Assembly: GCF_002210345.1 (NCBI RefSeq)
Contig: NZ_MWQI01000009.1
Location: 1-64,000, forward strand
DNA: 64,000 nucleotides
Source of the DNA: Fibrobacter sp. UWB4
GTDB lineage: Bacteria > Fibrobacterota > Fibrobacteria > Fibrobacterales > Fibrobacteraceae
Direction: 5' to 3'
Every line of letters starts with the position of its first letter. The stretch's first letter is position 1. The notes beneath the pieces are model-generated. The model did not search any database, was not told the origin of the DNA, and saw nothing but the letters and a program-made list of their open reading frames with translations. Made by a program: the position numbers and the translations under genes. Below are positions 25,403 through 33,434 of the stretch, in pieces.

Positions 25403-26701
25403 CTAATCTAACTTGCCTTGATACAGATCCAGCAGATTGCGGGCCAAGAGGCTTGTGTACTTGGCGTTGGTGAGCGTGGACTGTGCGCTTTCGAGGCGAT
25501 TCTTTTGCGTGAGGTAATCGGTGTACGTGAGGGCGCCTACGTTACGCTGTTCTTCGGCAACCTGCAATGCTTCGTTTTCCGCTTCGACCTGGAGGATTGC
25601 GGCCTTCCACTGCATGTCGGCGCTGAGTGCGTTCAGGTAGAGCTTTTCGATATTGTTTTCGAGCGTCTTTGCCTGTTCCTTCAAGGCGACCTGACTTTCG
25701 GTTTCGCTAATCTGAGCTTGCAAGATTTTGTTCTCCGTGGCACCGCCGTCGATAATCGGGATGTTGATGTTCAACGAAATGCTGTGCGAGTATCCGTTCT
25801 TGAGCTGGCTTCCGTACTTCTTGGATTCCCAGGCCTGGAGGCCGGTGCTTGCGCTTGCGCCGAGCGATACCTTGATGGACTTGCCCTTGCCTGCAATTTC
25901 GGTATTCTTCTTTGCAACCTGGATGGCGAGGCTGTCGGACTTTAATCCCGGATTCGTTTCCGTGGCTGTAGCCTGGAGCGCGTCAAGAGCCGGAATCGGC
26001 GTGAGGGCGTCCGGCGTCTGGATTTCGGATTCCGGAGCGGAGACTTCGAACGCTTCGCTTTCCGGGAGTTCCAAGAGCTGGCGGAGCGTAGTCTTTGCGG
26101 TGCTCACGCTAAGCTGTGCGGCAAGCTGGGCAGCTTCTTTCTGGAGCACGTTTGCCTGCGACTGCGTCAAGTCCTTCTTGGTGATGGAGCCTGCTTCGAA
26201 CAGCGTGTTGTAGTGCTCGAATTCAGCCTTGGCCAGTTCAACGGAAGCATCTGCGGTGTGCAGTTTTTCGATTGCGGCGAGCAAGTTCATGTATGCGTTC
26301 AGGACGCTTTCTTGCACGGAACGCTCGGTTTCCTTTGTCGAGAGTCGCGTCGCTTGCTTGTTGATTTCGTTTGCCTGAATGGAAAGTCTCGTAGAGCCGC
26401 CGTCCCAGAGCGTGTAGGAAGCGCTGAGGCCAGCGTTTAAGCGGTAATGGTCCTGTGGACCGTCTCTGAACGGGGAATCGTAAAGGGAGTTGCCGATGCT
26501 GGCGGAAAGCGTGGGGTAGTTACCGACTTTGGCCTGTTCGAGGCTCACATCTGCTTTCTGTTCGCGGAGCTTTGCGGATTCGAGCTTGAGGCTCTTTTCT
26601 TTGGCCTGCTTGAGGCATGCGCTTAAGGTCCAGGGACCATCAGCGAAGACAAGTGATGCTGACGCAAAAATACCGAGAACGATTGCTTTTCTGTAATTCA
26701 T
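25403..26701 (-). CDS. TolC-family outer-membrane channel protein
   Basis: 432 aa with a signal peptide (1-20, ending LVFA) and the two-fold repeated coiled-coil layout of TolC. The mature start GPWTLSACLKQAKEKSLKLE is the usual opening; there are long heptad helices at about 120-210 and 330-410, and short strand regions (LSASIGNSLYD, KVSLGASASTGL). It would form the outer-membrane exit duct of a tripartite efflux or type I secretion system. No periplasmic adaptor or inner-membrane pump is adjacent, though a MacB-like pair sits at 39235-41216. AAAAGG precedes the ATG. Confidence 0.88.
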   Translation of the reverse strand: MNYRKAIVLGIFASASLVFADGPWTLSACLKQAKEKSLKLESAKLREQKADVSLEQAKVGNYPTLSASIGNSLYDSPFRDGPQDHYRLNAGLSASYTLWDGGSTRLSIQANEINKQATRLSTKETERSVQESVLNAYMNLLAAIEKLHTADASVELAKAEFEHYNTLFEAGSITKKDLTQSQANVLQKEAAQLAAQLSVSTAKTTLRQLLELPESEAFEVSAPESEIQTPDALTPIPALDALQATATETNPGLKSDSLAIQVAKKNTEIAGKGKSIKVSLGASASTGLQAWESKKYGSQLKNGYSHSISLNINIPIIDGGATENKILQAQISETESQVALKEQAKTLENNIEKLYLNALSADMQWKAAILQVEAENEALQVAEEQRNVGALTYTDYLTQKNRLESAQSTLTNAKYTSLLARNLLDLYQGKLD

Positions 26702-27031
26702 ACCTTTTAGATGCCCCAGCTATATATTTTGGTTGCGTGAATTTTAAGATAGAAAATTTTGGCTAGACGCCTGAAGTATGTTCTTTTGTATCTATAAATC
26801 TTGAAAAGTACGTCATGCGGGCGGGGCCCCAGCTCGGAGTTGCGAAGGCCGCACGGGCCCCTCCCTGCACCCTCCCCATCCTTGGCCGACGCTTTCATTC
26901 TCTAAACGTTAATTTATTTGCTTGGAGATGAACATTTATCTCGCTTAATACTGAAGATGTATTGGTCTAGTTATTGCGAGGTTTATAATGTTTGTGTTGG
27001 ATTATGGAAATTGCAGAAAATGCGCATACAC
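26702..27031. other. Intergenic region with a GC-rich block
   Basis: Between the TolC-like gene and tRNA-Val. The block at about 26812-26885 is very GC-rich (GGGCGGGGCCCCAGC, then CCCCTCCCTGCACCCTCCCC) in an otherwise AT-rich spacer. The ORFs that cross it look like chance. I see no tRNA or terminator in it. Confidence 0.5.
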
Positions 27032-27058
27032 AAAAAGGCTTCCTTGCGGAAGCCTTTT
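27032..27058 (-). terminator. Terminator of tRNA-Val
   Basis: AAAAGGCTTCC / GGAAGCCTTTT, an 11-bp perfect stem around TTGC. On the minus strand it directly follows the tRNA 3' end. Confidence 0.85.
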
Positions 27059-27062
27059 CGAA

Positions 27063-27137
27063 TGGACGGTACTGGATTTGAACCAGTGACCTCTGCCGTG
27101 TGAAAGCAGCGCTCTAAACCAACTGAGCTAACCGTCC
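27063..27137 (-). tRNA. tRNA-Val(CAC)
   Basis: On the minus strand the cloverleaf is complete: acceptor GGACGGT/ACCGTCC, D arm GCTC...GAGC, anticodon stem CTGCT/GGCAG with loop TTCACAC (anticodon CAC, reading GUG), and T arm ACTGG-TTCAAAT-CCAGT. The discriminator is A. The CCA end is not encoded. The T31-G39 closing pair is a wobble, and reading the loop one base off to give TTC (Glu) breaks the anticodon stem, so I prefer Val. Confidence 0.85.
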
Positions 27138-27183
27138 GAGGTGAGAGCAAATATAGAAAAGCTATTGAATGTTGTCAAGTGGT

Positions 27184-27401
27184 TTTAGACGAAAGACCGC
27201 TTACGCTGGTAGACGAGAGACGAAAGAAGTTGCTTTCTATAAAATTCAATCCCGGAACGGAGTCCGGGATGATATTGAAAATCTCTAGTCTCTGGACAAG
27301 TCCCAAATGCTGGACTCAGTTATAGGTCTGCAAGCAGCCCTGCAACATTCGCCCTTTGCATTTGTCGTCTGTAGGCTCGTAGAGCCGTTCTTTCGTCTAA
27401 C
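27184..27401. repeat. Intergenic segment flanked by imperfect inverted repeats
   Basis: TTTAGACGAAAGACCGCTTA at the left end and the reverse of GTTAGACGAAAGAACGGCTC at the right end bracket about 215 bp without a credible gene. A second AGACGAGAGACGAAAGA copy lies just inside (27211-27227), and a hairpin (ATCCCGGA / TCCGGGAT) follows at about 27249-27271. Confidence 0.4.
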
Positions 27402-27865
27402 TACAGGAACTTGTCTTCGGCGGCGCGGAGGATGGTGAGGAACTCGGCCGGAGTCTTCGAGGCGATGAGGTCCTTGCGCACGTTGCCGTCGGCGAGGAGG
27501 CGGCTCACGGAGGAGAGAGCCTTGAGGTGCGGACCCACAGTATTGCCCGGGCTCACGATGAGGATGAGCAGGTATACCGGTTCACCGTCAAAGGACTGGA
27601 AGTCCAGGCCTTTTTCGATTGTGGCGGCAACCATGCACATACGGTCCACGTAGTCTATCTTTGCATGCGGAACGGCGAGTCCGCAACCGATGCCCGTGGA
27701 ACGGCTCTGTTCGCGTGTCCAGATGGCTTCGAAGATTTCGTCGCGGTGATCAAGTTTGTAGGCGCTGCAAAGAGTATCTACCAATTCGTTAAGAATGGCT
27801 TCCTTAGTTTCGCTGGAAGAGTTAATCAAGATGCAATTATCTACAAATCTTTCAGAAAGACGCAT
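27401..27865 (-). CDS. PTS EIIA domain protein (PtsN/fructose type)
   Basis: 154 aa forming one EIIA domain of the fructose/nitrogen-PTS (PF00359) type. The phospho-accepting His lies in GCGLAVPHAKIDYVD, and the surrounding TREQSRSTGIG and SPGNTVGPHLKALSSVSRLL are typical. No EIIB or EIIC is nearby, so a regulatory PtsN-like role is more likely than sugar uptake. AAGGAATAT upstream of the ATG is the probable RBS. It is followed upstream by aroD on the same strand, but 77 bp separate them. Confidence 0.88.
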   Translation of the reverse strand: MRLSERFVDNCILINSSSETKEAILNELVDTLCSAYKLDHRDEIFEAIWTREQSRSTGIGCGLAVPHAKIDYVDRMCMVAATIEKGLDFQSFDGEPVYLLILIVSPGNTVGPHLKALSSVSRLLADGNVRKDLIASKTPAEFLTILRAAEDKFL

Positions 27866-27942
27866 GGTTTATAATATTCCTTTTTATGTATCCCTCAAAC
27901 AATTATTTTAGAATAATTATTGAAGTTTGGTAAGATTTATAT

Positions 27943-28704
27943 CTAAAATGTGTCCAAAAAAGAAGAAATTTCTAACTGGGAAGATGATGTTTCTAGCCTG
28001 TCGATGGCTTTTCTCATGAGAGCGACGTCAATTTGACCAGGGGCGGCTGCTTTCCCGATGGATCCGTAAGTGAGGTTTGCGCCCTCCTTCAAGGACCAGA
28101 TTCGGCTGGTTTTACCGGTTTCGCCCATGCCGAATGCGGCGATGAACTTGAGTCCTTTTGCTTTTTTGGCGAACTTGTAGAGGCGTGAGCAGTCGTCGTC
28201 GGAGTTGCTCATGGCGGCGATTTTGATGCCGTCTGCCTTTACCCGTTTAACGTCGTTGAGGTAGTTCTTGAGTTCGAGGTCGTTCGGGATTCGGGTAAAG
28301 TTGTGTTCGGAAATGAGGATCTTTACGCCTTTCGGGGCAGTAAGCTCGCGAAGCTTGTCGTAGTCGTGCAGGCAGTCGCGTTCAAGGTCGAGCCATTCCG
28401 GGATGTCCGATGCGTTTAGAATTTGTTCGAAAAGTCCGAGGCGCTCGATGGCGCGGGCGTCGGGGAATGTGCCGCCGTCACGCTTGAGGCGGATGGTGCC
28501 AAGCTGGATCGCCTTCGGAACGAGCTTGCGGATTCTTGCAGAAAGCCCTGCCCATTCGGATTCGTCAAAAAAGTCGTAGCGGATTTCAAGGATATCGCAG
28601 CTTTCGTAGTCGATGCGCGCCGGGTGGAACTCTTCGCTCTCGGCGGCGGTAAGCGTCTCGGGACTCACGAGCCCGACCAGGTATTTTCGAGAATCAGTTG
28701 GCAT
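27943..28704 (-). CDS. aroD: 3-dehydroquinate dehydratase, type I
   Basis: Dehydrates 3-dehydroquinate in the shikimate pathway by a Schiff-base mechanism. 253 aa is the family length. Landmarks: LEIRYDFFDE (Glu-x-Arg), ISEHNFTRIP (catalytic His), ADGIKIAAMS (Schiff-base Lys) and NLTYGSIGKAAAPGQIDV (substrate loop with Pro-Gly-Gln). A TAAATTTT box lies 5 nt before the start with no Shine-Dalgarno, so it may be leaderless. Confidence 0.93.
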   Translation of the reverse strand: MPTDSRKYLVGLVSPETLTAAESEEFHPARIDYESCDILEIRYDFFDESEWAGLSARIRKLVPKAIQLGTIRLKRDGGTFPDARAIERLGLFEQILNASDIPEWLDLERDCLHDYDKLRELTAPKGVKILISEHNFTRIPNDLELKNYLNDVKRVKADGIKIAAMSNSDDDCSRLYKFAKKAKGLKFIAAFGMGETGKTSRIWSLKEGANLTYGSIGKAAAPGQIDVALMRKAIDRLETSSSQLEISSFLDTF

Positions 28705-28758
28705 GGCCTAAAATTTAGCAATTAGGAAATAGGAAGTAGGAGTTAGGAATTCTCATCG

Positions 28759-28853
28759 CGTCATGTTGAGTGGCGAAGCCACGAAACATCCAGTAAAGTC
28801 TCGTATTGAACGGAATATGACTGGATCCTTCGTCGCAAGCTCCTCAGGATGAC
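28759..28853. repeat. Dispersed inverted repeat, full copy
   Basis: CGTCATGTTGAGTGGCGAAG ... CATCCAGT pairs with ACTGGATCCTTCG ... CTCAGGATGAC. It lies between the divergent aroD and clpP genes. Just before it, at 28719-28755, are degenerate TTAGGAA/GTAGGA repeats. Confidence 0.65.
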
Positions 28854-28968
28854 AACTTTAGAATGACGATGTTGAAATCTTGTAACTAACTTCTACCATT
28901 AAAACTCTGTCTACTTCCTGCTGCTAATTGCGAATTTTCTACATTGTAATGGAACAAAAGGATTTTTT

Positions 28969-29550
28969 ATGGCAGATTGTAACGAAAACAAAGAAAAGCA
29001 GACCCCAGACATGCTCAAGAAGGCTGAAGAATACCTCGCCTCCAAGCGCAGAATTTTCTTGTGGGGTGGTGTCGATGACGAAAGTGCCGAACGCATTGTG
29101 AAGCAGCTCCTTTACCTGGATTCCCTGAATCACGATGATATTTATTTCTTCATCAACAGCCCGGGTGGCGTGATTTCTAGTGGCCTTGCGATTTACGACT
29201 GCATGAATGCAATCCAGAGTGATGTCGTGACGGTTTGCTGCGGACAGGCAGCCTCGATGGGCGCCGTGCTCCTCACTGCCGGTGCAAAGGGCAAGCGCGC
29301 TGCATGGCCGAACGCCCGCATCATGATCCACCAGCCGCTCATTCACGGCGAGATTGTGGCGCCTGCAAGCGATATCCAGATCCAGGCCGAAGAAATGCTT
29401 CGCATCCGTGGCATCACGGGCAAGATCCTTGCTGAAACTTCTGGCCATACGATTGAACAGATTGACCGCGATACCGAACGCGACAACTTCATGTCTGCCG
29501 AAGAGGCCAAGGCTTACGGTCTCGTGGATAAAGTCGAGAGTATTATCTAA
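28969..29550 (+). CDS. clpP: ATP-dependent Clp protease proteolytic subunit
   Basis: Serine peptidase barrel of the Clp machine. 193 aa with the full triad: Ser96 in GQAASMG, His121 in IMIHQP, Asp172 in [26 protein letters not shown] is the usual oxyanion/substrate segment. The ATPase partner (ClpX/ClpA) is not in the window. The RBS AAAAGGA precedes the ATG. The stop codon overlaps the ftsY start by one base (TAATG), so the two are translationally coupled. Confidence 0.94.
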   Translation: MADCNENKEKQTPDMLKKAEEYLASKRRIFLWGGVDDESAERIVKQLLYLDSLNHDDIYFFINSPGGVISSGLAIYDCMNAIQSDVVTVCCGQAASMGAVLLTAGAKGKRAAWPNARIMIHQPLIHGEIVAPASDIQIQAEEMLRIRGITGKILAETSGHTIEQIDRDTERDNFMSAEEAKAYGLVDKVESII

Positions 29551-30470
29551 TGGGTTTATTTTCTGCAATTAAGAGCGGCCTTGCCAAGACCCGTGACGCT
29601 CTCCTCGGGGAGTTGAAGGGTATTGTCGGTGCCGGTAAGATTACGGACGAGACGCTCGAAGAACTCGAAGAGCATCTCATCAAGGCTGATGTCGGCGTCG
29701 AAGCGGCGTTCCTTTTGACGGATGCGCTCCGCGAAAACGCTTTGGGCAAGTCGCTTACGACAGAGCAGGTGCTCGACATCATGCGTAACGAAGCGGAACG
29801 CTTGCTCAAGGACCCGCCGCCGTTTGAACTCAAGGGTAAGCCGCATGTGGTGCTCGTGATTGGCGTGAACGGTGCCGGCAAGACGACGACGATCGGTAAG
29901 CTTGCTGCCCGTCTCAAGAACGAAGGCAAGAAGGTCATGATTGCTGCTTGCGATACGTTCCGTGCTGCGGCCATTGACCAGCTTGAAACATGGGCCGAGC
30001 GCTCGGGTGCTGAATTCGTGAAGCACCAGGAAGGCTCTGACCCGGCTGCTGTGGCGTACGATGCTTGCAGTGCTGCTGTCGCCCGCGGTTGCGATGTTGT
30101 CTTGATCGATACCGCTGGCCGTCTGCACAACAAAGACTACTTGATGGAAGAACTCAAGAAGATTGTCCGCGTCATCAAGAAGGTAAGCCCGGACATGCCG
30201 CATGACATGTGGCTCGTGATTGACGGCAACACCGGACAGAACACCATCAACCAGACGAAGATCTTTAACCAGAGCTTCCCCTTGACCGGTCTTGTGGTGA
30301 CAAAGCTCGATGGAACCGCGCGTGGTGGCTCCGTGCTCTCGATTGCAAGTTCTCTGCAAATTCCGATCCGCTGGGTCGGCATGGGCGAACGCATCGACCA
30401 GCTCGTGGAATTTAACAAGCGCGACTACGTTGACGGGCTTTTTGAAAACGCTCTGGAAAACAGGGAGTAG
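29550..30470 (+). CDS. ftsY: Signal recognition particle receptor FtsY
   Basis: SRP receptor GTPase that docks ribosome-SRP complexes at the membrane. 306 aa: N domain (about 1-90), then the G domain with G1 [14 protein letters not shown] (near residue 106), [15 protein letters not shown]3 [11 protein letters not shown]4 [10 protein letters not shown] and the closing [22 protein letters not shown]. It lacks the long acidic A domain of E. coli FtsY, as in many bacteria. First of a string of overlapping or abutting genes to 32426. Confidence 0.96.
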   Translation: MGLFSAIKSGLAKTRDALLGELKGIVGAGKITDETLEELEEHLIKADVGVEAAFLLTDALRENALGKSLTTEQVLDIMRNEAERLLKDPPPFELKGKPHVVLVIGVNGAGKTTTIGKLAARLKNEGKKVMIAACDTFRAAAIDQLETWAERSGAEFVKHQEGSDPAAVAYDACSAAVARGCDVVLIDTAGRLHNKDYLMEELKKIVRVIKKVSPDMPHDMWLVIDGNTGQNTINQTKIFNQSFPLTGLVVTKLDGTARGGSVLSIASSLQIPIRWVGMGERIDQLVEFNKRDYVDGLFENALENRE

Positions 30471-30472
30471 TC

Positions 30473-30805
30473 TTGAAGCGGTTTGCATTTTTCTGTGCAG
30501 TGGCGTTTGCGTTTTGCGCGTGTTCGGATTCTCCTCCGAAGGCCGATGACCGCCTTGTTGCTGCATTTGTAGAAATGCGAGTCGCAGAGCAAATTTACGG
30601 GGGCGATTCTCCCACGGCTCGCCTTGCCCGCCTGGATGTCTTGAAAAAGTATGGCTATACTCGCGAGGAATATCTTAGGGCAGCAAATAAAGTTCTTGAT
30701 AATGATAAGCTTTGGTTGCCGTTTCAGGCTGCCGTTTCGGATAGGATAGATTCTTTGCTTGGAATCCCTAAAATTGTGCCTGTACAAAAGAAGGGGAAGA
30801 AATGA
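30473..30805 (+). CDS. Small lipoprotein, DUF4296-like
   Basis: Starts with TTG two bases after the ftsY stop. 110 aa: signal peptide with lipobox (AFAFCACSDS, lipid Cys near residue 17), then a helical domain: DDRLVAAFVEMRVAEQIYG, VLKKYGYTREEYLRAANKVL, QAAVSDRIDSLLG. The pattern resembles DUF4296 lipoproteins of Bacteroidetes. Function unknown. It overlaps the thioredoxin-like gene by 4 bp (ATGA). Confidence 0.75.
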   Translation: MKRFAFFCAVAFAFCACSDSPPKADDRLVAAFVEMRVAEQIYGGDSPTARLARLDVLKKYGYTREEYLRAANKVLDNDKLWLPFQAAVSDRIDSLLGIPKIVPVQKKGKK

Positions 30806-31278
30806 TGAGAGCGTGTTTGTGGATTGTTCTGGTGCTAAGCCTTGCGCTTTCGGCTTTTGCGGCTCCTCCGGCGAGGCCAAAGCTTGTACACTGGATGAAC
30901 TACACCGAAGCGCTGGAGAAGGCTAAAGGTTCGAACAAGCTTATTTTTGTGGACCTTTATGCAGACTGGTGTGTTCCATGCCGTATCATGGATGCAAACA
31001 CTTATTCGGATCCGACGGTGGCGTCGCTTTTGAATACAAGATTTTTCCCGGTGAAACTCGACGTGGATTCGCAAGATACGATTGTTTGTGACGGAAAGCG
31101 CAAGACTGTCCAGCGTTGCTATTTTGACGTCTGGAACTTGAGCGTACTCCCTGCATTTGTCCTTATTGCCCCGAAAGGGCTTTCTATTTTGACGATAAAG
31201 GATTCGTTTACCGCCGAAGAAATGAAGTATTTGCTTTACCAGATTCTCGAAAAAGAGAAGGAATGGATTTCGAAATGA
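30802..31278 (+). CDS. Periplasmic thioredoxin-like protein
   Basis: 158 aa with a cleavable signal peptide (to about 20, ALSAFA) and a thioredoxin fold of the DsbD-gamma/thioredoxin_7 type: FVDLYADWCVPCRIMDANTY with a CVPC redox pair, and a cis-Pro in VLPAFVLIAP. Two further Cys (IVCDG, QRCYF) lie between, unusual for a minimal thioredoxin. It probably reduces or isomerises disulfides in the cell envelope. Coupled on both sides by ATGA overlaps. Confidence 0.85.
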   Translation: MMRACLWIVLVLSLALSAFAAPPARPKLVHWMNYTEALEKAKGSNKLIFVDLYADWCVPCRIMDANTYSDPTVASLLNTRFFPVKLDVDSQDTIVCDGKRKTVQRCYFDVWNLSVLPAFVLIAPKGLSILTIKDSFTAEEMKYLLYQILEKEKEWISK

Positions 31279-32426
31279 GTGAAAATGTACTCTTTTATGC
31301 TCAGATTGCATTCTGGGTTCTTTTGTTCCTGATTGTTCATTGCTATTTGCTTTTTCCGATGACGCTCCCGTTTGTGAGTGAAATTTTCAAGCGCAAGAAA
31401 AAGATGGTGGATGGCACTCCCGAACTCCCGACCGTGTCTATCCTGATTTCGGCGTATAACGAAGAAGCGGTGATCGAACGTAAGATCCACAACATTCTCG
31501 AAATTGACTACCCCAAGGAAAAGCTTGAAGTTTTGATCGGCGATGATGGCTCTGCGGACAAGACTGCAGAAATTATCGCCCGCTATGCCGACCAGGGAAT
31601 CACCTTGGTCAAGGCTCCGAAAAATGCCGGCAAGGCGGCCATGCTGAACCGCTTGCAGAAAATTGCAAAGAACGATATTTTGTTGTTCTGCGATGCAAAT
31701 ACGATGTTCTTCCCGAATGTAGTGCGTAAGCTTGTGGACCCGTTCAAGGACAAGAAGATTGGTTGCGCTTGCGGCCACTTGATTCTTTCGGACAAGAGCG
31801 GAAGTGTGCTTGGCAAGGGCGAAAGCTCTTACTGGGATCTGGAAAGTGAAATCAAAAAGTTCGAAGGCGTGCTTGACCGTCTGATTGGTGGCAACGGCGC
31901 CCTTTATGCCATTCGCCGTGAACTTTATACGGAGCTTCCGGTCAAGAAGAGCGTCATGGACGACTTCTTTGTGACAACGAAGATTTTGCAGAAGGGTTAT
32001 TTCTGTACGTTTGTGGATAGCGCCATTGGTACGGAGCAGACTTCGAAGGAATCGAGCGGTGAATACAGGCGCAAGGTGCGCATTGGTCGTGCGAACTTCA
32101 ACTATTTGTTCTCTTACTTGCCGCTTTTGAATCCGTTCCGCCCGCTGTTGGCTTACCTGTTCTTCTCGCACAAGATTGTGCGCTGGTTCTCGCCGCATAT
32201 CATTATTCTTTTGTACGTAGCGAATGCGCTTCTTTTGACGAAGGGCTTGTTCTATCAGGTGACTTTTGGATGCATGACGCTTGCGTTCCTTGTCGCAGTG
32301 ACAAAGCTTTTGCCAAGTGCCTATTACTTCTTGCTCATGAACCTCGCGATGCTCAAGGGATTCTTCCTCGCGTTTAAGCGCGAACGCAGTGGTGGCTGGG
32401 CCCGCGAAGCCCGCAGCGACGAGTAG
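31275..32426 (+). CDS. Membrane glycosyltransferase family 2
   Basis: 383 aa. An N-terminal membrane helix (about 5-30) precedes a GT2 catalytic domain: VSILISAYNEEAVIERKI, VLIGDDGSADKT (DD, nucleotide binding), LLFCDANTMFFP (metal DxN), GGNGALYAIRREL and DDFFVTTKIL (catalytic Asp-Asp); YRRKVRIGRANF stands where processive enzymes have QxxRW. Two or three C-terminal membrane helices follow. It resembles the BcsA/NodC/PgaC-like group, so a cell-surface polysaccharide is likely, but the product is not predictable. The ATG at 31275 forms an ATGA overlap with the previous stop; ATG 31263 is an alternative, but its RBS would sit too close. Confidence 0.88.
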   Translation: MSENVLFYAQIAFWVLLFLIVHCYLLFPMTLPFVSEIFKRKKKMVDGTPELPTVSILISAYNEEAVIERKIHNILEIDYPKEKLEVLIGDDGSADKTAEIIARYADQGITLVKAPKNAGKAAMLNRLQKIAKNDILLFCDANTMFFPNVVRKLVDPFKDKKIGCACGHLILSDKSGSVLGKGESSYWDLESEIKKFEGVLDRLIGGNGALYAIRRELYTELPVKKSVMDDFFVTTKILQKGYFCTFVDSAIGTEQTSKESSGEYRRKVRIGRANFNYLFSYLPLLNPFRPLLAYLFFSHKIVRWFSPHIIILLYVANALLLTKGLFYQVTFGCMTLAFLVAVTKLLPSAYYFLLMNLAMLKGFFLAFKRERSGGWAREARSDE

Positions 32427-32446
32427 TATTAGACGAAAGGAATTCG

Positions 32447-32610
32447 TCATCCTGAGCGAAGTGTAACGGAGTCGAAGGATCTAGTCAAGTCTTGTTTCGC
32501 AGTGTCATCCTGAGGCCTTTCGTTCGCGTCATCCTGAACGCAAAGCGTGAAGGATCCAGTAATGTCTTGTACCATGTTGTCATCCCGCACTTGTTGCGGG
32601 ATCGCCATCT
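32447..32610. repeat. Cluster of dispersed-repeat halves
   Basis: Four tandem half-units: CGTCATCCTGAGCGAAGTG, TGTCATCCTGAGGCC, CGTCATCCTGAACGCAAAGC and TGTCATCCCGCAC, each followed by variants of GAAGGATC(C/T)AGT. All point the same way, so no full palindrome forms. Confidence 0.7.
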
Positions 32611-32648
32611 CGTAAGTGAATAGAAATTATATATTAGAGTGTCGAGAT

Positions 32649-33107
32649 ATGAAGAAAATTTTGATAACATTACTTTTCGCGCTTGCGTTTGTCGCCGTTC
32701 CAGCAAATGCCTTCACGATGGATGCGCAGGGCGGTATCTGCAATCGCGTGAGCCACATGGGGCACTTCAACATGAGCTTCTATGGTCATCTGTGGTATCC
32801 CATTGACCAGATGGTTTTTGCAGGCGTTGGCGTTGGCTATCAGGAACTCGACAATGTCGGCTATATGCCGTTGTCTGGAAGCTTCTGGGTGCGCCTCCCG
32901 ATTGGGCGTACCATATTGCCTGTCGCTACAGGCGATTTCGGCTACATGTTCGGCAAGGATGATCAGATGTTCTGGCGAGCTGGCGGCGGACTCGACATCA
33001 AAAATGGCGACCGCACATCGATTATCGTTTCGACCGGCTATCAATTTTTGAACCACTCCGGCGAAGGCTACTGGTACTTGCAAGCTGGAATTTTGATAGA
33101 GATGTAA
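32649..33107 (+). CDS. Small exported protein, probable outer-membrane beta-barrel
   Basis: 152 aa with a signal peptide (1-19, ending PANA). The mature part alternates Gly/aromatic strands (FAGVGVGYQEL, GDFGYMFG, SIIVSTGYQFL) and ends in YWYLQAGILIEM, which suggests a small eight-strand outer-membrane barrel. No family name recognised. It is flanked on both sides by dispersed repeats. The ATG at 32649 gives the signal peptide. Confidence 0.7.
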   Translation: MKKILITLLFALAFVAVPANAFTMDAQGGICNRVSHMGHFNMSFYGHLWYPIDQMVFAGVGVGYQELDNVGYMPLSGSFWVRLPIGRTILPVATGDFGYMFGKDDQMFWRAGGGLDIKNGDRTSIIVSTGYQFLNHSGEGYWYLQAGILIEM

Positions 33108-33113
33108 AGCCTG

Positions 33114-33370
33114 CTGTCATCCTGAATCTGCGTCTCCGTCACCCTGAGCAACGCGTAGAAACGAGTGCTCATTGTCGTCATCCAGAGCGCGTTAGCGCGA
33201 AGGATCCAGTTATTTTTTACGCTGTCATGCCTGCTAGTCATCCTCGAAGCGGAGCGTAGGGGATCCATTATGTTTATTCCTTACATTTGTGCGGGCATCG
33301 CCTTTCTCGTCATCCTGAACCCGCTTCTTTGTCACCCTGAGCAACGCGAAGGGTCCAGTCAAATCTAGTT
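33114..33370. repeat. Cluster of dispersed-repeat halves
   Basis: About 250 bp that are almost wholly repeat: at least six half-units beginning GTCATCCTG, GTCACCCTGAGCAACGCG, GTCATCCAGAGCGCG, GTCATCCTCGAAGCGG and so on, with ends such as AAGGATCCAGT and AAGGGTCCAGT. I see no gene here. Confidence 0.7.
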
Positions 33371-33434
33371 ATCGCATATAACACTTTTATATGTAAATTT
33401 ATATTGGAAAATTTTAAACATAGGAAAATCTCTT

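Noticed and set aside
26707-26898. 63-aa minus-strand ORF across the GC-rich block
   Set aside because: Composition is that of the GC-rich spacer; no RBS, no domain, and it lies in the tolC upstream region.
27063-27137. Reading the tRNA as tRNA-Glu(TTC)
   Set aside because: Shifting the loop to CTTTCAC breaks the anticodon stem; TTCACAC with the CTGCT/GGCAG stem gives CAC (Val).
31236-32450. 404-aa antisense frame opposite the GT2 gene
   Set aside because: Shadow of the glycosyltransferase, which shows intact GT2 motifs on the plus strand.
33114-33370. Possible CRISPR array because of repeated GTCATCCTG units
   Set aside because: Units are of uneven length and sequence, spacing is irregular, no cas genes are near, and the same motif is scattered over the whole window.
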